Part shown: piece by piece, positions 1 through 6,530 of the stretch
Layout: each line of letters starts with the position of its first letter
Position numbering within the stretch: position 1 is the stretch's first letter
From: VFJL01 sp043752345
GTDB taxonomy: Bacteria; Pseudomonadota; Gammaproteobacteria; Burkholderiales; Nitrosomonadaceae
DNA length: 14,110 nt
Assembly: GCA_043752345.1 (NCBI GenBank)
Contig: JAYUYT010000057.1
Span: 1 to 14,110, forward strand
Direction: 5' to 3'
Position numbers and translations under genes: made by a program
Notes under the pieces: generated by a model
Told to the model about the DNA's origin: nothing
The model's database searches: none
What the model saw: only the letters and a program-made list of their open reading frames with translations

Positions 1-30
1 GGTGAAAATACGACGAGGGATACGTTTCAT
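1..30 (-). CDS. Start of a possible IS3-family transposase OrfA (partial)
   Basis: Only ten codons are inside the window, reading MKRIPRRIFT from an ATG at 28-30 towards the left edge. A good Shine-Dalgarno (AGGAG, complement of 36-40) sits five bases upstream. The N-terminus resembles the basic start of many IS3-family OrfA proteins (MK.IPRR..T.EF...AV), where a helix-turn-helix normally follows. A strong hairpin lies directly upstream of the ribosome site, a common arrangement in insertion sequences. Ten residues are too few to be sure, so the identity is an inference. Sequence left of the window would settle it. Confidence 0.35.
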   Translation of the reverse strand, partial: MKRIPRRIFT

Positions 31-42
31 GGATTCTCCTAA

Positions 43-68
43 CAAGTTGATAAAGTAACATCAACTTG
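43..68 (-). promoter_or_regulatory. 9-bp hairpin in the leader of the left-edge gene
   Basis: The arms CAAGTTGAT (43-51) and ATCAACTTG (60-68) are perfect inverted complements around an 8-base loop. The hairpin stands two bases from the ribosome-binding site of the gene that starts at 30. In transposase genes such hairpins can hide the ribosome site in transcripts that read in from outside; that role here is an inference. A second weaker dyad (CCAC/GTGG at 74-85) lies next to it and may belong to a terminal inverted repeat of an insertion sequence whose outer end could be near 95. Confidence 0.5.
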
Positions 69-195
69 CCCGTCCACAAAAGTGGGCCTCGCTCACACAG
101 TCCGCATAGGAGCAAGGCTGCTGTACCCATTAGAATCACTTATGATCCAGACAGACTACCTCGCCATCTTGACCGGCTCATGTATCCACATTCCT

Positions 196-678
196 TTATA
201 GAGTTTTGCCGGGACTCTCGATCTTGTCTGTGGAGTCTGGTCCGACCTTGGCCTTGTTTTCCCGATTGTTTCGCTGGCTAGGTGTTTCTGCTGGGGCGGC
301 ATAATCGCGCTTCGCGAGTTCCGCCGCCATTTTCAGGTGGAAAACGGCCTCGTTCAGATTTTCCCTTGCGGCGCGTTCGTAACTGCGAATCATCGCTGAA
401 GTATGCGCCTGGAAAATTTGTCCGTTTGAGCCATAGAGATAGCTTTTATCCTCATAATGCTGCAGCAGTTTTCTTTGCTCCTCCGCCTTTACCTGCATTT
501 CTTTGGCAGAATTTTCAAAGTACTTTGCTAGATTATCGTGGTCAACAGGGGTTCTGGCATTCTGTGCGGCCTTGCGAGTATCGTCATTCTGTACTTCGAA
601 AGAACCCAGTTGCGCACAGGAAGACAATAGACCCAGCATAAACAAAGTTGCGTAGAGTCTTCTTACATTTGTATTCAC
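196..678 (-). CDS. Small helical lipoprotein, function unknown (paralog 1)
   Basis: A 160-residue exported protein. It has a basic N-terminus (R6, R7), a hydrophobic stretch and a lipobox ending L18-S19-S20-C21, so C21 should be lipidated by signal peptidase II; residue 22 is Ala, not Asp, which predicts outer-membrane sorting. The mature part (about 45-130) is rich in Glu, Lys and Ala with recurring H/N..LA.Y(F)E..A.E spacing, typical of small periplasmic helical or coiled-coil proteins of unknown role. The last 30 residues are polar (Pro, Ser, Asn, Lys) and look disordered. The start is a GTG at 676-678, chosen because AGGAG lies five bases upstream; the nearby ATG is out of frame. It is the downstream member of a tandem pair with the gene at 775-1254, 96 bases away. 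I do not recognise a named family. Confidence 0.85.
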   Translation of the reverse strand: MNTNVRRLYATLFMLGLLSSCAQLGSFEVQNDDTRKAAQNARTPVDHDNLAKYFENSAKEMQVKAEEQRKLLQHYEDKSYLYGSNGQIFQAHTSAMIRSYERAARENLNEAVFHLKMAAELAKRDYAAPAETPSQRNNRENKAKVGPDSTDKIESPGKTL

Positions 679-774
679 AAAGTCTCCTCTTGTGAATTTG
701 GTTAAGTAGAGAGTCGGAAAGTGGCGTGGTGACAGCCGGCACTGTTGCCTAATTCAGTGTCTGCCTGCATCCCT

Positions 775-1254
775 TTATAAGGCTTGACCGGGACTCCCAA
801 TCTTGTCTGTGGAGTCTGGTCCGACCTTGGCCTTGTTTTCCCGGTTGTTTCTCTGGCTAGGTGTTTCTGCCGGGGTGGCGTAATCGCGCTTCGCGAGTTC
901 CGATGCTATTTTCCGGTGAAGGGTGGCCTTGTTTAAGGCTTCTTCTGCAGCTCTCTCATACCTGTTTACCATGGCCCAAGTATGCGCATGAAGATCCTGA
1001 CCCTGCCTGCCAAGATATTGGCTATGGCTGTCATAGTCTTCGAGTAACTTTCTCTTTTCTTCTAACTTTACCAATATTTCCTTGGCATTAGCCTCATAAT
1101 CTTTAGCCAAATTCTCGTGGTAGCTACGAGTCACTCCGGTGTTCTGTATTTCATTGCGGGTATCAGCATTCTGTACTTCGGAAGCACCCAAGTGTGCGCT
1201 CGAAGCCAGCAGGCCAAGCATAGATAAAATTGCAAAAAGTTTTTCCGTTTTCAT
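775..1254 (-). CDS. Small helical exported protein, paralog 2, lipobox cysteine lost
   Basis: A 159-residue paralog of the 196-678 product, aligning along nearly its whole length: same signal-peptide core (MLGLL), same EVQN.DTR segment, same helical middle with AKE..VK.EE.RKLL, and almost the same tail from KRDYA onward. The position matching the lipid-bearing Cys is Ser19 (codon AGC), giving LLASSA instead of LLSSC. It should therefore not be lipidated; SSA at 18-20 could serve as a signal peptidase I site, giving a soluble periplasmic protein. I chose the ATG at 1252-1254 because it matches the paralog start and has GGAG upstream, although the spacing of 11 is long. The frame stays open for 16 more codons upstream (to 1302) with no similarity to the paralog. 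Function unknown. Confidence 0.82.
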   Translation of the reverse strand: MKTEKLFAILSMLGLLASSAHLGASEVQNADTRNEIQNTGVTRSYHENLAKDYEANAKEILVKLEEKRKLLEDYDSHSQYLGRQGQDLHAHTWAMVNRYERAAEEALNKATLHRKIASELAKRDYATPAETPSQRNNRENKAKVGPDSTDKIGSPGQAL

Positions 1255-1340
1255 GATAGCGATGACTCCAAATAGAATGAGAAAAAATTGACACAAACTC
1301 ATCCTACCTCGGTCAACACTACGGAGTATATTGGGGAAAC

Positions 1341-1359
1341 CTTGGTTTTATACTAAGGG
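1341..1359. promoter_or_regulatory. Dyad CCTTGGT-TTTAT-ACTAAGG, possible operator
   Basis: Seven-base arms (one G/A difference) flank a 5-base centre, between the response-regulator stop and the tandem exported-protein genes. The dyad is embedded between two copies of GGGAAACC (1334-1341 and 1357-1364) spaced 23 bases apart. On the minus strand the segment contains TAGTATAAA, loosely like a -10 box. It could be an operator for the downstream pair; nothing in the sequence proves binding. Confidence 0.3.
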
Positions 1360-1392
1360 AAACCATTAGAAGGCAACACCTTCCCGATCTTC

Positions 1393-2049
1393 TTAATGCT
1401 CTTCCGAGATCCAATGGGTGGCATAACGTATCAAATCGGCACCATCTTTCAAATTCAACTTGGTACGAATATTGAAGCGATGCGTTTCGATAGTTTTAAT
1501 ACTGCGATTAAGCAACTTGGCAATTTCCTGACTACTATGCCCGGATCCAATCAAATGCAGTACTTCAAACTCACTGGGGGTCAAGCTATTGATCAGCAGC
1601 TCAGGTTCTGAATGTCCGGTCACGACCCGATTCAACAGCTTGGCATGCATTTGCTTACTCAGATAAATGTCTCCCTTCAATATCTCGCGAATAGCGGCTA
1701 CCAGCACTTCGCCTGGCTCCTGCTTCATCACATAGCCACGCGCACCAACCCGCAAAGCGCGTTCGGCATAAACCGCTTCATCATGCATGGAGACAACGAG
1801 CACGGGCAATGCGGGAATCAGCATGTGCATGCTTTTTATCAGATCAAGGCCGGAGCGGGTCTTGAGAGACACATCCACCAAAATGATATCGACATGATGT
1901 CCCGTCTTGAGTATGGCCAATGCTTCATCACCATCACCGGCTTCGGCAAACACCTCCATATCAGGTTCGGCATTGATGAGCATCGCCATGCCATGCCGCA
2001 ACATGGCATGATCATCTACCAGCATCACTTGCGCTTTCAAGGTTGACAT
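1393..2049 (-). CDS. NarL/FixJ-type response regulator
   Basis: A 218-residue two-component response regulator. The receiver domain fills about 7-123: acidic pair D12-D13, phospho-accepting D59 in the LVDVSL strand, Ser87 at the usual Thr/Ser switch position and K109 before the last turn. A LuxR-type helix-turn-helix follows at about 155-212 (LTPSEFEVL... SQEIAKLL, then KTIETHRFNIRTKL), which binds DNA as a dimer once phosphorylated. Only one base separates its ATG (2047-2049) from the stop of the kinase gene upstream, so the two are an operon and probably translationally coupled. The cognate partner is therefore the histidine kinase at 2051-4486. The regulon is unknown; the co-oriented exported-protein genes just downstream are candidates. 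Confidence 0.93.
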   Translation of the reverse strand: MSTLKAQVMLVDDHAMLRHGMAMLINAEPDMEVFAEAGDGDEALAILKTGHHVDIILVDVSLKTRSGLDLIKSMHMLIPALPVLVVSMHDEAVYAERALRVGARGYVMKQEPGEVLVAAIREILKGDIYLSKQMHAKLLNRVVTGHSEPELLINSLTPSEFEVLHLIGSGHSSQEIAKLLNRSIKTIETHRFNIRTKLNLKDGADLIRYATHWISEEH

Positions 2050-2050
2050 A

Positions 2051-4486
2051 CTAGACCATCCGCATTTCTAACCGCACTTCCGTGCCGCCTTCGGCGCGCG
2101 CCAGGAACTCAAGTGTTGCGCCGATTTGCCTGGCGCGATACTGCATAATTTTAATGCCCATACCCGATCCGTGCTTTGTGTCAACACCAGCAAAGCCGGT
2201 GCCATTGTCGCATATCGACAGACGGAGTATTCCTTCCTCAAAGGCCAGTGAAATTGTCAGATGTTGCGCATCACCATGACGTATTGCATTGTTGACAGCC
2301 TCCTGGGTAATTCGATAAAGATTAAGCGCAATATTGTTATCGTTGATGAGGATTTCATTTTTGCACACAAAGTCACAAGTAATCTTATAGGTGATTGCGA
2401 TTCTCGATGCAAATTCCTGCAACGTGGCTATCAGGCCGTTGGTCTCCAGTTCAAACGGAAGCAGCCCCTGTGCAAGCTGCTTGCATTGCATCACGGCGAT
2501 CTGCGCTTGTGTCGCAATGGAAGCGGCGACTATTGCTGCATCCACGCTTCCCAAAGCAGATATTTTTTTCTCTAGAGCTTTGGCTTGATAGCCAATCGCC
2601 GCAATCTGTTGGCCAAGATTGTCGTGCAACTCCTGTCCGATCAAACGCTGGTGTTCCTCCGCTACAGAAACCAGTGCCTGCTCCAAACGTTTGCGCTCAA
2701 GCCAGCTCTCCAGATCACTCGCAATGGCGTCGATGAGTCTCTGCTCTTCTGGCACCAGGAATGGCTTGTCTTCAGGATAGAACACGCGCAATTGGCCGCA
2801 GACCTTGCCGTTGACACTAATCACAGACCAGCATGTACATGCTGGATTTCGTTCTACGCGCAATTGGCCGCGAACCTTGCCGTTGTCACTGATGTTCGAT
2901 TGCAACTCTTGTGTAAGACCCTGGCCATGATTCCCGGAGGTGAATCGCCTGCCATCGAGTTCGATCACGGCGGTAGCAATCTCCGGGAACTGCATTGCGG
3001 GTATCAGATGCTGAAAAATCTGCTGACAGACATTATCCACCGACAATTCCAACCCCATGCCACGACGAATTTCGTAGAGACAGGTGATCTCCTTCAAACG
3101 CTCGCGTAGCACTTCGTCGATCTGCTTGCGCTCAAGCCACCTCTCCAGATCACTCGCGATGGCATCGATGAGTCTCTGCTCTTCCAGTACCAGGAATGGC
3201 CTGTCTTCAGGATAGGATACGCGCAATTGGCCGCAGACCTCGCCGCTGACACTAATGTTCGACTGCAACTCGTGTGTAAGACTCTGGTCATGATTCCCGG
3301 AGATGAATCGCCTGCCATCGAGTTCGATCACAGCCGCAGCAATTTCCGGGAACTGCATTGCGGGTATCAGATGCTGAAAAATCTGCTGGCAGACATTATC
3401 CACCGACAGTTCCAACCCCATGCCTCGACGAATTTCATAGAGGCAGGTGATCTCCTTCAAACGTTCGCGCAGTGCAAGTTCCTTGTGACTCAGCTCCGCG
3501 GAAAATTGCTCGGCGCTTTCCTTGGCATCCCGTGCTTCCTGCTCCGACCTGATCAGTTTGCGTACCAGCCAGTACAGCAGCAGTATCTCGGTGATTATCA
3601 GCCCGATGAGATATAAGACGATGATTTTTAACTGTTCAGTTACCGGCCTGAACAGCTCTTCCTCGTCCAGTTTGAGCACCATACCGAGGCCGAACGCGCC
3701 CAGCGGCGCGTATGCCGCAATTACTGGCACCTGGCGGTAATCTTTCACAGTTATAACACCGCTTTTCCCTTCCAGCACATAATTCATTGGCAGTGGTACG
3801 CCCCCGACCGCGCGCGGTAAATGCTGGAATTTCACACCACCAAGCTGGCTCAAAAGGCATGCCATTCCCTGCCCGTCATCTCCTGGCGGCGCGCACAGCA
3901 TGAATTCGCCGGTTTTACCGATCTCCCTTATTTTACTGAAGCTGCGGGTCAGTTGCGGCAGGTCTTTTTCCGTCGTGATGCTGCCAATGCGGCGTCCATT
4001 CTGATCCAGCACGCCCTCAGTGGTACGCAGAATGAACTGCCCGTCCCACAACAGGGATGTGTTGTTATGGCTATGCAGTGGCAGCGACGGGGTCTGGTTC
4101 GAAGAAAAGCGGCCCACTTGCGCCAATTTATTGCCACGTACTCCGTAAACAGATGCCGCCGTGAAGTCGGCCCGCAGCAATGAATTAACGTTCAGTTCCA
4201 AGTCGTGCAATGCGCTGGCGTTATCCGGTTGCGCATTGAGCTGCTGCATGGACTGAACCAGAAAAGGCCGGTTGACCACGGCACGCGTATTTGCCAGACC
4301 TTCCTCGATCTGACTTTCAAACAGGCGTGCCTTGCCCTGCAACGCCACGTCGAGGCCCCTGCCGAGAGTGGATTCAATCTGTTGCCGCATCACGCCATAG
4401 ACCGCGATGCCCGTCACCAAGGTTAACCCCACTAACAGCAAGCCGCCGATAATGCTGATCTTGCGATCATCACGTATTAGTAGCAA
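2051..4486 (-). CDS. NarX-like membrane sensor histidine kinase with duplicated GAF-like domain
   Basis: An 811-residue sensor kinase. In order: a transmembrane helix (about 11-33), an extracytoplasmic sensing region (34-285), a second transmembrane helix (about 287-308), a short linker, two GAF-like repeats (339-459 and 460-604), a HisKA_3 dimerisation segment with H621 in GQELHDNLGQQ, and an HATPase domain (N box with E729 and N732-N733; CDNGTGF at 759-765; GSGMGIKIM at 773-781). It should phosphorylate itself at H621 and pass the phosphate to the regulator encoded one base downstream. The start is a TTG at 4484-4486 with AAGGAG six bases upstream. The second GAF-like repeat contains a 24-residue in-frame insertion (about 545-568). 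The ligand is unknown. The reading frame is intact throughout, since all duplications are multiples of three. Confidence 0.92.
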   Translation of the reverse strand: MLLIRDDRKISIIGGLLLVGLTLVTGIAVYGVMRQQIESTLGRGLDVALQGKARLFESQIEEGLANTRAVVNRPFLVQSMQQLNAQPDNASALHDLELNVNSLLRADFTAASVYGVRGNKLAQVGRFSSNQTPSLPLHSHNNTSLLWDGQFILRTTEGVLDQNGRRIGSITTEKDLPQLTRSFSKIREIGKTGEFMLCAPPGDDGQGMACLLSQLGGVKFQHLPRAVGGVPLPMNYVLEGKSGVITVKDYRQVPVIAAYAPLGAFGLGMVLKLDEEELFRPVTEQLKIIVLYLIGLIITEILLLYWLVRKLIRSEQEARDAKESAEQFSAELSHKELALRERLKEITCLYEIRRGMGLELSVDNVCQQIFQHLIPAMQFPEIAAAVIELDGRRFISGNHDQSLTHELQSNISVSGEVCGQLRVSYPEDRPFLVLEEQRLIDAIASDLERWLERKQIDEVLRERLKEITCLYEIRRGMGLELSVDNVCQQIFQHLIPAMQFPEIATAVIELDGRRFTSGNHGQGLTQELQSNISDNGKVRGQLRVERNPACTCWSVISVNGKVCGQLRVFYPEDKPFLVPEEQRLIDAIASDLESWLERKRLEQALVSVAEEHQRLIGQELHDNLGQQIAAIGYQAKALEKKISALGSVDAAIVAASIATQAQIAVMQCKQLAQGLLPFELETNGLIATLQEFASRIAITYKITCDFVCKNEILINDNNIALNLYRITQEAVNNAIRHGDAQHLTISLAFEEGILRLSICDNGTGFAGVDTKHGSGMGIKIMQYRARQIGATLEFLARAEGGTEVRLEMRMV
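2675..3472 (-). repeat. In-frame tandem duplication of a 363-nt GAF-coding unit
   Basis: Unit 1 (3110-3472) encodes kinase residues 339-459 and unit 2 (2675-3109) residues 460-604. They align base for base at an offset of 363 from about 2856 to 3109, and at an offset of 435 below the 72-nt insertion in unit 2. Both proteins copies begin LRERLKEITCLYEIRRGMGLEL and stay nearly identical through SVDNVCQQIFQHLIPAMQF. The high similarity at DNA level points to a recent duplication. Confidence 0.95.
2784..2893. repeat. 72-nt in-frame partial repeat carrying an 18-bp perfect palindrome
   Basis: A segment of about 38 bases (2784-2821) is repeated at 2856-2893, offset 72, encoding GKV.GQLRV twice. 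The 34 bases between the copies contain the perfect palindrome CCAGCATGTACATGCTGG at 2828-2845. The other GAF unit (3110-3472) has neither the second copy nor the palindrome, so this is an insertion in unit 2. It encodes the extra residues ERNPACTCWSV, including two cysteines. Confidence 0.9.
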
Positions 4487-4508
4487 ATAGATCTCCTTGA
4501 TTTTTCAT
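4470..4508 (-). CDS. Possible 12-codon upstream ORF overlapping the kinase start
   Basis: On the minus strand an ATG at 4506-4508 preceded by GGGAG (four bases away) opens a 12-codon frame, MKNQGDLFATNT, that stops at 4470-4472, fourteen bases past the kinase TTG. It is in a different frame from the kinase. It could couple or throttle translation of the kinase, or it could be chance. There is no conservation evidence available here. Confidence 0.25.
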   Translation of the reverse strand: MKNQGDLFATNT

Positions 4509-4611
4509 ACTGCTCCCGCGCATATGCCGGGCACCCGCAAGAGACATCCCGGTTACAAAGTAGCGCAGTTGCCATGAGCATCATCGTCAGGATTATAAGC
4601 ACAAATAAACA

Positions 4612-4647
4612 AGAAAAAAGGAGCTACAAGCCTTGGCCTGTAGCCCC
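4612..4647 (-). terminator. Intrinsic terminator, minus strand
   Basis: On the minus strand GGGGCTACA ... TGTAGCTCC (arms 4639-4647 and 4620-4628, one mismatch) with the centre GGCCAAGGCT is followed by TTTTTTC. It lies downstream of dedA and directly downstream of the tRNA-Lys-like relic, whose original terminator it may be. On the plus strand the same stem is followed seven bases later by ATTTTTATTT, so it may be weakly bidirectional. Confidence 0.7.
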
Positions 4648-4660
4648 CCTGATTTTTATT

Positions 4661-4740
4661 TGGCAGGTCGTGGGCGATCCGAACGCTCAACCTACGAATT
4701 AAGACACGGCATGCTCACTTGGCACCGGAGCAGTTTGCAC
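4661..4740 (-). pseudogene. Decayed tRNA-Lys-like gene (anticodon position CTT)
   Basis: Read on the minus strand, several tRNA parts line up at correct spacing: D-stem GCTC/GAGC (4728-4731 and 4713-4716), a seven-base anticodon loop GTCTTAA with CTT at 4701-4703, a T-arm GAGCG-TTCGGAT-CGCCC with four of five pairs, and a 3' end CACGACCTGCCA that closely matches the CACGACCCACCA end of bacterial tRNA-Lys. The anticodon stem is largely unpaired, and the 5' acceptor strand does not pair with the 3' strand. The T-loop has G where a conserved A is expected. I read this as a nonfunctional relic, found by eye and not by a covariance model. Confidence 0.5.
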
Positions 4741-4826
4741 AATACAGCAAGCGCCAGATTTTGTCGTAACTCATCCCGCAAAACCGCCATCGTGCCGACG
4801 TAGGACTCGTTCAGCAGTTCCCTTCC

Positions 4827-5426
4827 TTAGCGGCCGTTGTTACGCTGCCAGCGCCAGTAGGCGGTGATTCCGAGAATGATGGCGACAGCCAGAATGACGA
4901 TGATGTCGCGCAGGTATTCCCGGATCAGCATCTCGTTATCGCCGATGAAGTAACCCAGCAACGCCAGGATGGTGACCCAGATACCGGCACCCAGGCTGGT
5001 ATAGAAACTGAAAACTGCCAGATTCATCCGCGCCAGACCAGCCGGCAGCGAAATATACTGGCGCACTACCGGTATCAACCGGCCAGTGAAGGTGGAAATA
5101 TGGCCATGGCGCGCGAAAAAATCCTCCATCTTCTGCAAGCTGGCCTCATTGAACATGACGTATTTTCCATAGTGCAGCAGGAACGGACGTCCCAGCTTGA
5201 TGGCAAGGTAGTAGTTGAACAAGGCCCCCGCCAGGCTGCCCAAGGTTCCGGCCAGAATAGCCAGCAGCAGGTTCATCTCACCCTTGTAGGCGAGATAGCC
5301 GGCCGGGATCATGACTACTTCGCTGGGAAAAGGAATGAAGCTGGATTCCAGGAACATCATGATGAATATGCCCGGATAACCGAGACCACCTACGGTGCGG
5401 ACAATCCAATCGATGATTTCGTACAA
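4827..5426 (-). CDS. DedA-family inner-membrane protein
   Basis: A 199-residue polytopic membrane protein of the DedA/VTT family. These proteins support membrane-lipid (undecaprenyl phosphate or phospholipid) translocation and proton-motive-force homeostasis; the substrate of this one cannot be read from sequence. Family signatures: FLESSFIPFPSE at 25-36 with E27, P32, P34 and E36 in the re-entrant loop, and GRLIPVVRQYISLPAG at 115-130 with R116 and R122. Membrane segments cluster near 14-45, 52-78, 135-162 and 172-192. The start is a TTG at 5424-5426: GAGGTG lies seven bases upstream and an in-frame TGA three codons upstream excludes a longer protein. It follows secF by 115 bases on the same strand, perhaps in the same transcript. 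Confidence 0.9.
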   Translation of the reverse strand: MYEIIDWIVRTVGGLGYPGIFIMMFLESSFIPFPSEVVMIPAGYLAYKGEMNLLLAILAGTLGSLAGALFNYYLAIKLGRPFLLHYGKYVMFNEASLQKMEDFFARHGHISTFTGRLIPVVRQYISLPAGLARMNLAVFSFYTSLGAGIWVTILALLGYFIGDNEMLIREYLRDIIVILAVAIILGITAYWRWQRNNGR

Positions 5427-5541
5427 GCTGCTTCACCTCGAGTTGATTTGAAGCGCGGTTGATGTGCTACCAGTGACTCCACATCATTGCACTATGCGCG
5501 CATTTTTCTTCTCTGGGGAGAAGGATGGAAGCAGGGATGCT

Positions 5542-6477
5542 TCAGGGCAGCGCTTCTGTTTCTTCCTTCTTCTTTTCCGGTTTGACAATATCCTCACGCG
5601 ATACGCCCAACAACATGAGGAGAGGGCTTGCAACCAGCACCGAAGAATAAATTCCAAATAGAATACCAATGGTAAGCGCCATTGCGAAGTAATGCAGCGC
5701 CTCGCCGCCGAACAGCAGCATCGAGACCACCACCATCTGGGTGCTGCCGTGAGTGATGATGGTGCGCGACATGGTGCGGGTAATCGCGTTGTCTATGGTC
5801 TGCGCCACCGTAGCCTTGCGCATCTTGCGAAAGTTTTCGCGTATCCGGTCGAATATCACCACCGATTCGTTCACTGAATAACCCAGGATCGCCAGTATTG
5901 CAGCCAGCACAGTGAGCGAGAATTCCCACTGGAAGAATGCAAAGAAGCCGAGAATGATCACCACGTCATGCAAGTTGGCAATGATGCCGGCAACACCGAA
6001 TTTCCACTCGAAACGCATCGCCAGGTAAGCGACGATGCCGAACGACACGACCAGCAGCGCGAGTGCGCCGTTTTCAACCAGCTCTTCTCCAACTTGCGGG
6101 CCGACAAACTCCACCCGGCGCATCTCCACCGAACTGTCATCCTGCCGCAATGCCGCCATCACTGTCTCGGATAACTGGGCACTGGAGATTTCCGGTTTGG
6201 CAGGCAGGCGGATCAGGACATCGCGCGAAGTGCCGAAATTCTGCACGCTGGCATCCCCCATCCCCAGTTTGGCAACAACATCGCGTACCCGGTTGAGGTC
6301 GGCAGTCTGGCTATAGCCGACTTCCATCACCGTGCCGCCGGTAAAATCGACACCCAGGTTCAGACCCTTGCTGACGAGAAAAAATACCGACAGGATAAAA
6401 GTCGCCAGCGAGATGGCGGTGGTGTATTTCCCCCAGCTCATGAAGGGAATGTCACGCTTGATTCTGAAAAATTCCAT
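5542..6477 (-). CDS. secF: Protein translocase subunit SecF
   Basis: A 311-residue integral membrane protein of the SecDF accessory complex, which uses the proton gradient to pull proteins through SecYEG from the periplasmic side. Visible signatures: an N-terminal transmembrane helix (about 19-37), GVDFTGGT at 42-49, VEFVGPQVGEEL at 122-133, and the C-terminal five-helix region with SVNESVVIFDRIREN at 201-215. The length is normal for the family. The ATG at 6475-6477 has AAGGG six bases upstream. It lies 53 bases after secD, in the usual yajC-secD-secF order. Confidence 0.97.
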   Translation of the reverse strand: MEFFRIKRDIPFMSWGKYTTAISLATFILSVFFLVSKGLNLGVDFTGGTVMEVGYSQTADLNRVRDVVAKLGMGDASVQNFGTSRDVLIRLPAKPEISSAQLSETVMAALRQDDSSVEMRRVEFVGPQVGEELVENGALALLVVSFGIVAYLAMRFEWKFGVAGIIANLHDVVIILGFFAFFQWEFSLTVLAAILAILGYSVNESVVIFDRIRENFRKMRKATVAQTIDNAITRTMSRTIITHGSTQMVVVSMLLFGGEALHYFAMALTIGILFGIYSSVLVASPLLMLLGVSREDIVKPEKKKEETEALP

Positions 6478-6530
6478 GTAAAACCCTTATCTGCTGGCAG
6501 TGCGGGGCATGCTCGCACTGCTCCTAAACA

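Larger units (their letters stand above)
4487..4826. other. Intergenic gap between dedA and the kinase gene
   Basis: This 340-base gap has no convincing protein gene apart from the short upstream ORF at its left end. It contains the kinase ribosome-binding site (AAGGAG, complement near 4493-4498), an intrinsic terminator at 4612-4647 and a tRNA-Lys-like relic at 4661-4740. Between 4741 and 4826 I see nothing recognisable. Confidence 0.6.

Noticed and set aside
1255..1302. Longer N-terminus for the second exported protein (start at 1302)
   Set aside because: The added 16 residues have no counterpart in the paralog and would place a second hydrophobic stretch before a normal signal peptide.
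1366..1385. Stem GAAGG-CAACA-CCTTC after the response regulator as a terminator
   Set aside because: The stem is only five pairs and no T tract follows on the minus strand, so transcription may well continue into the exported-protein genes.
2784..2893. Frameshift or assembly error in the kinase
   Set aside because: The 72-nt insert and the 363-nt unit are both multiples of three and the kinase core downstream is intact, so the gene looks functional as written.
5508..5523. Hairpin CTTCTC-TGGG-GAGAAG after secF as a terminator
   Set aside because: On the minus strand it is followed by A residues, not T, so it does not fit an intrinsic terminator; secF and dedA may be cotranscribed.
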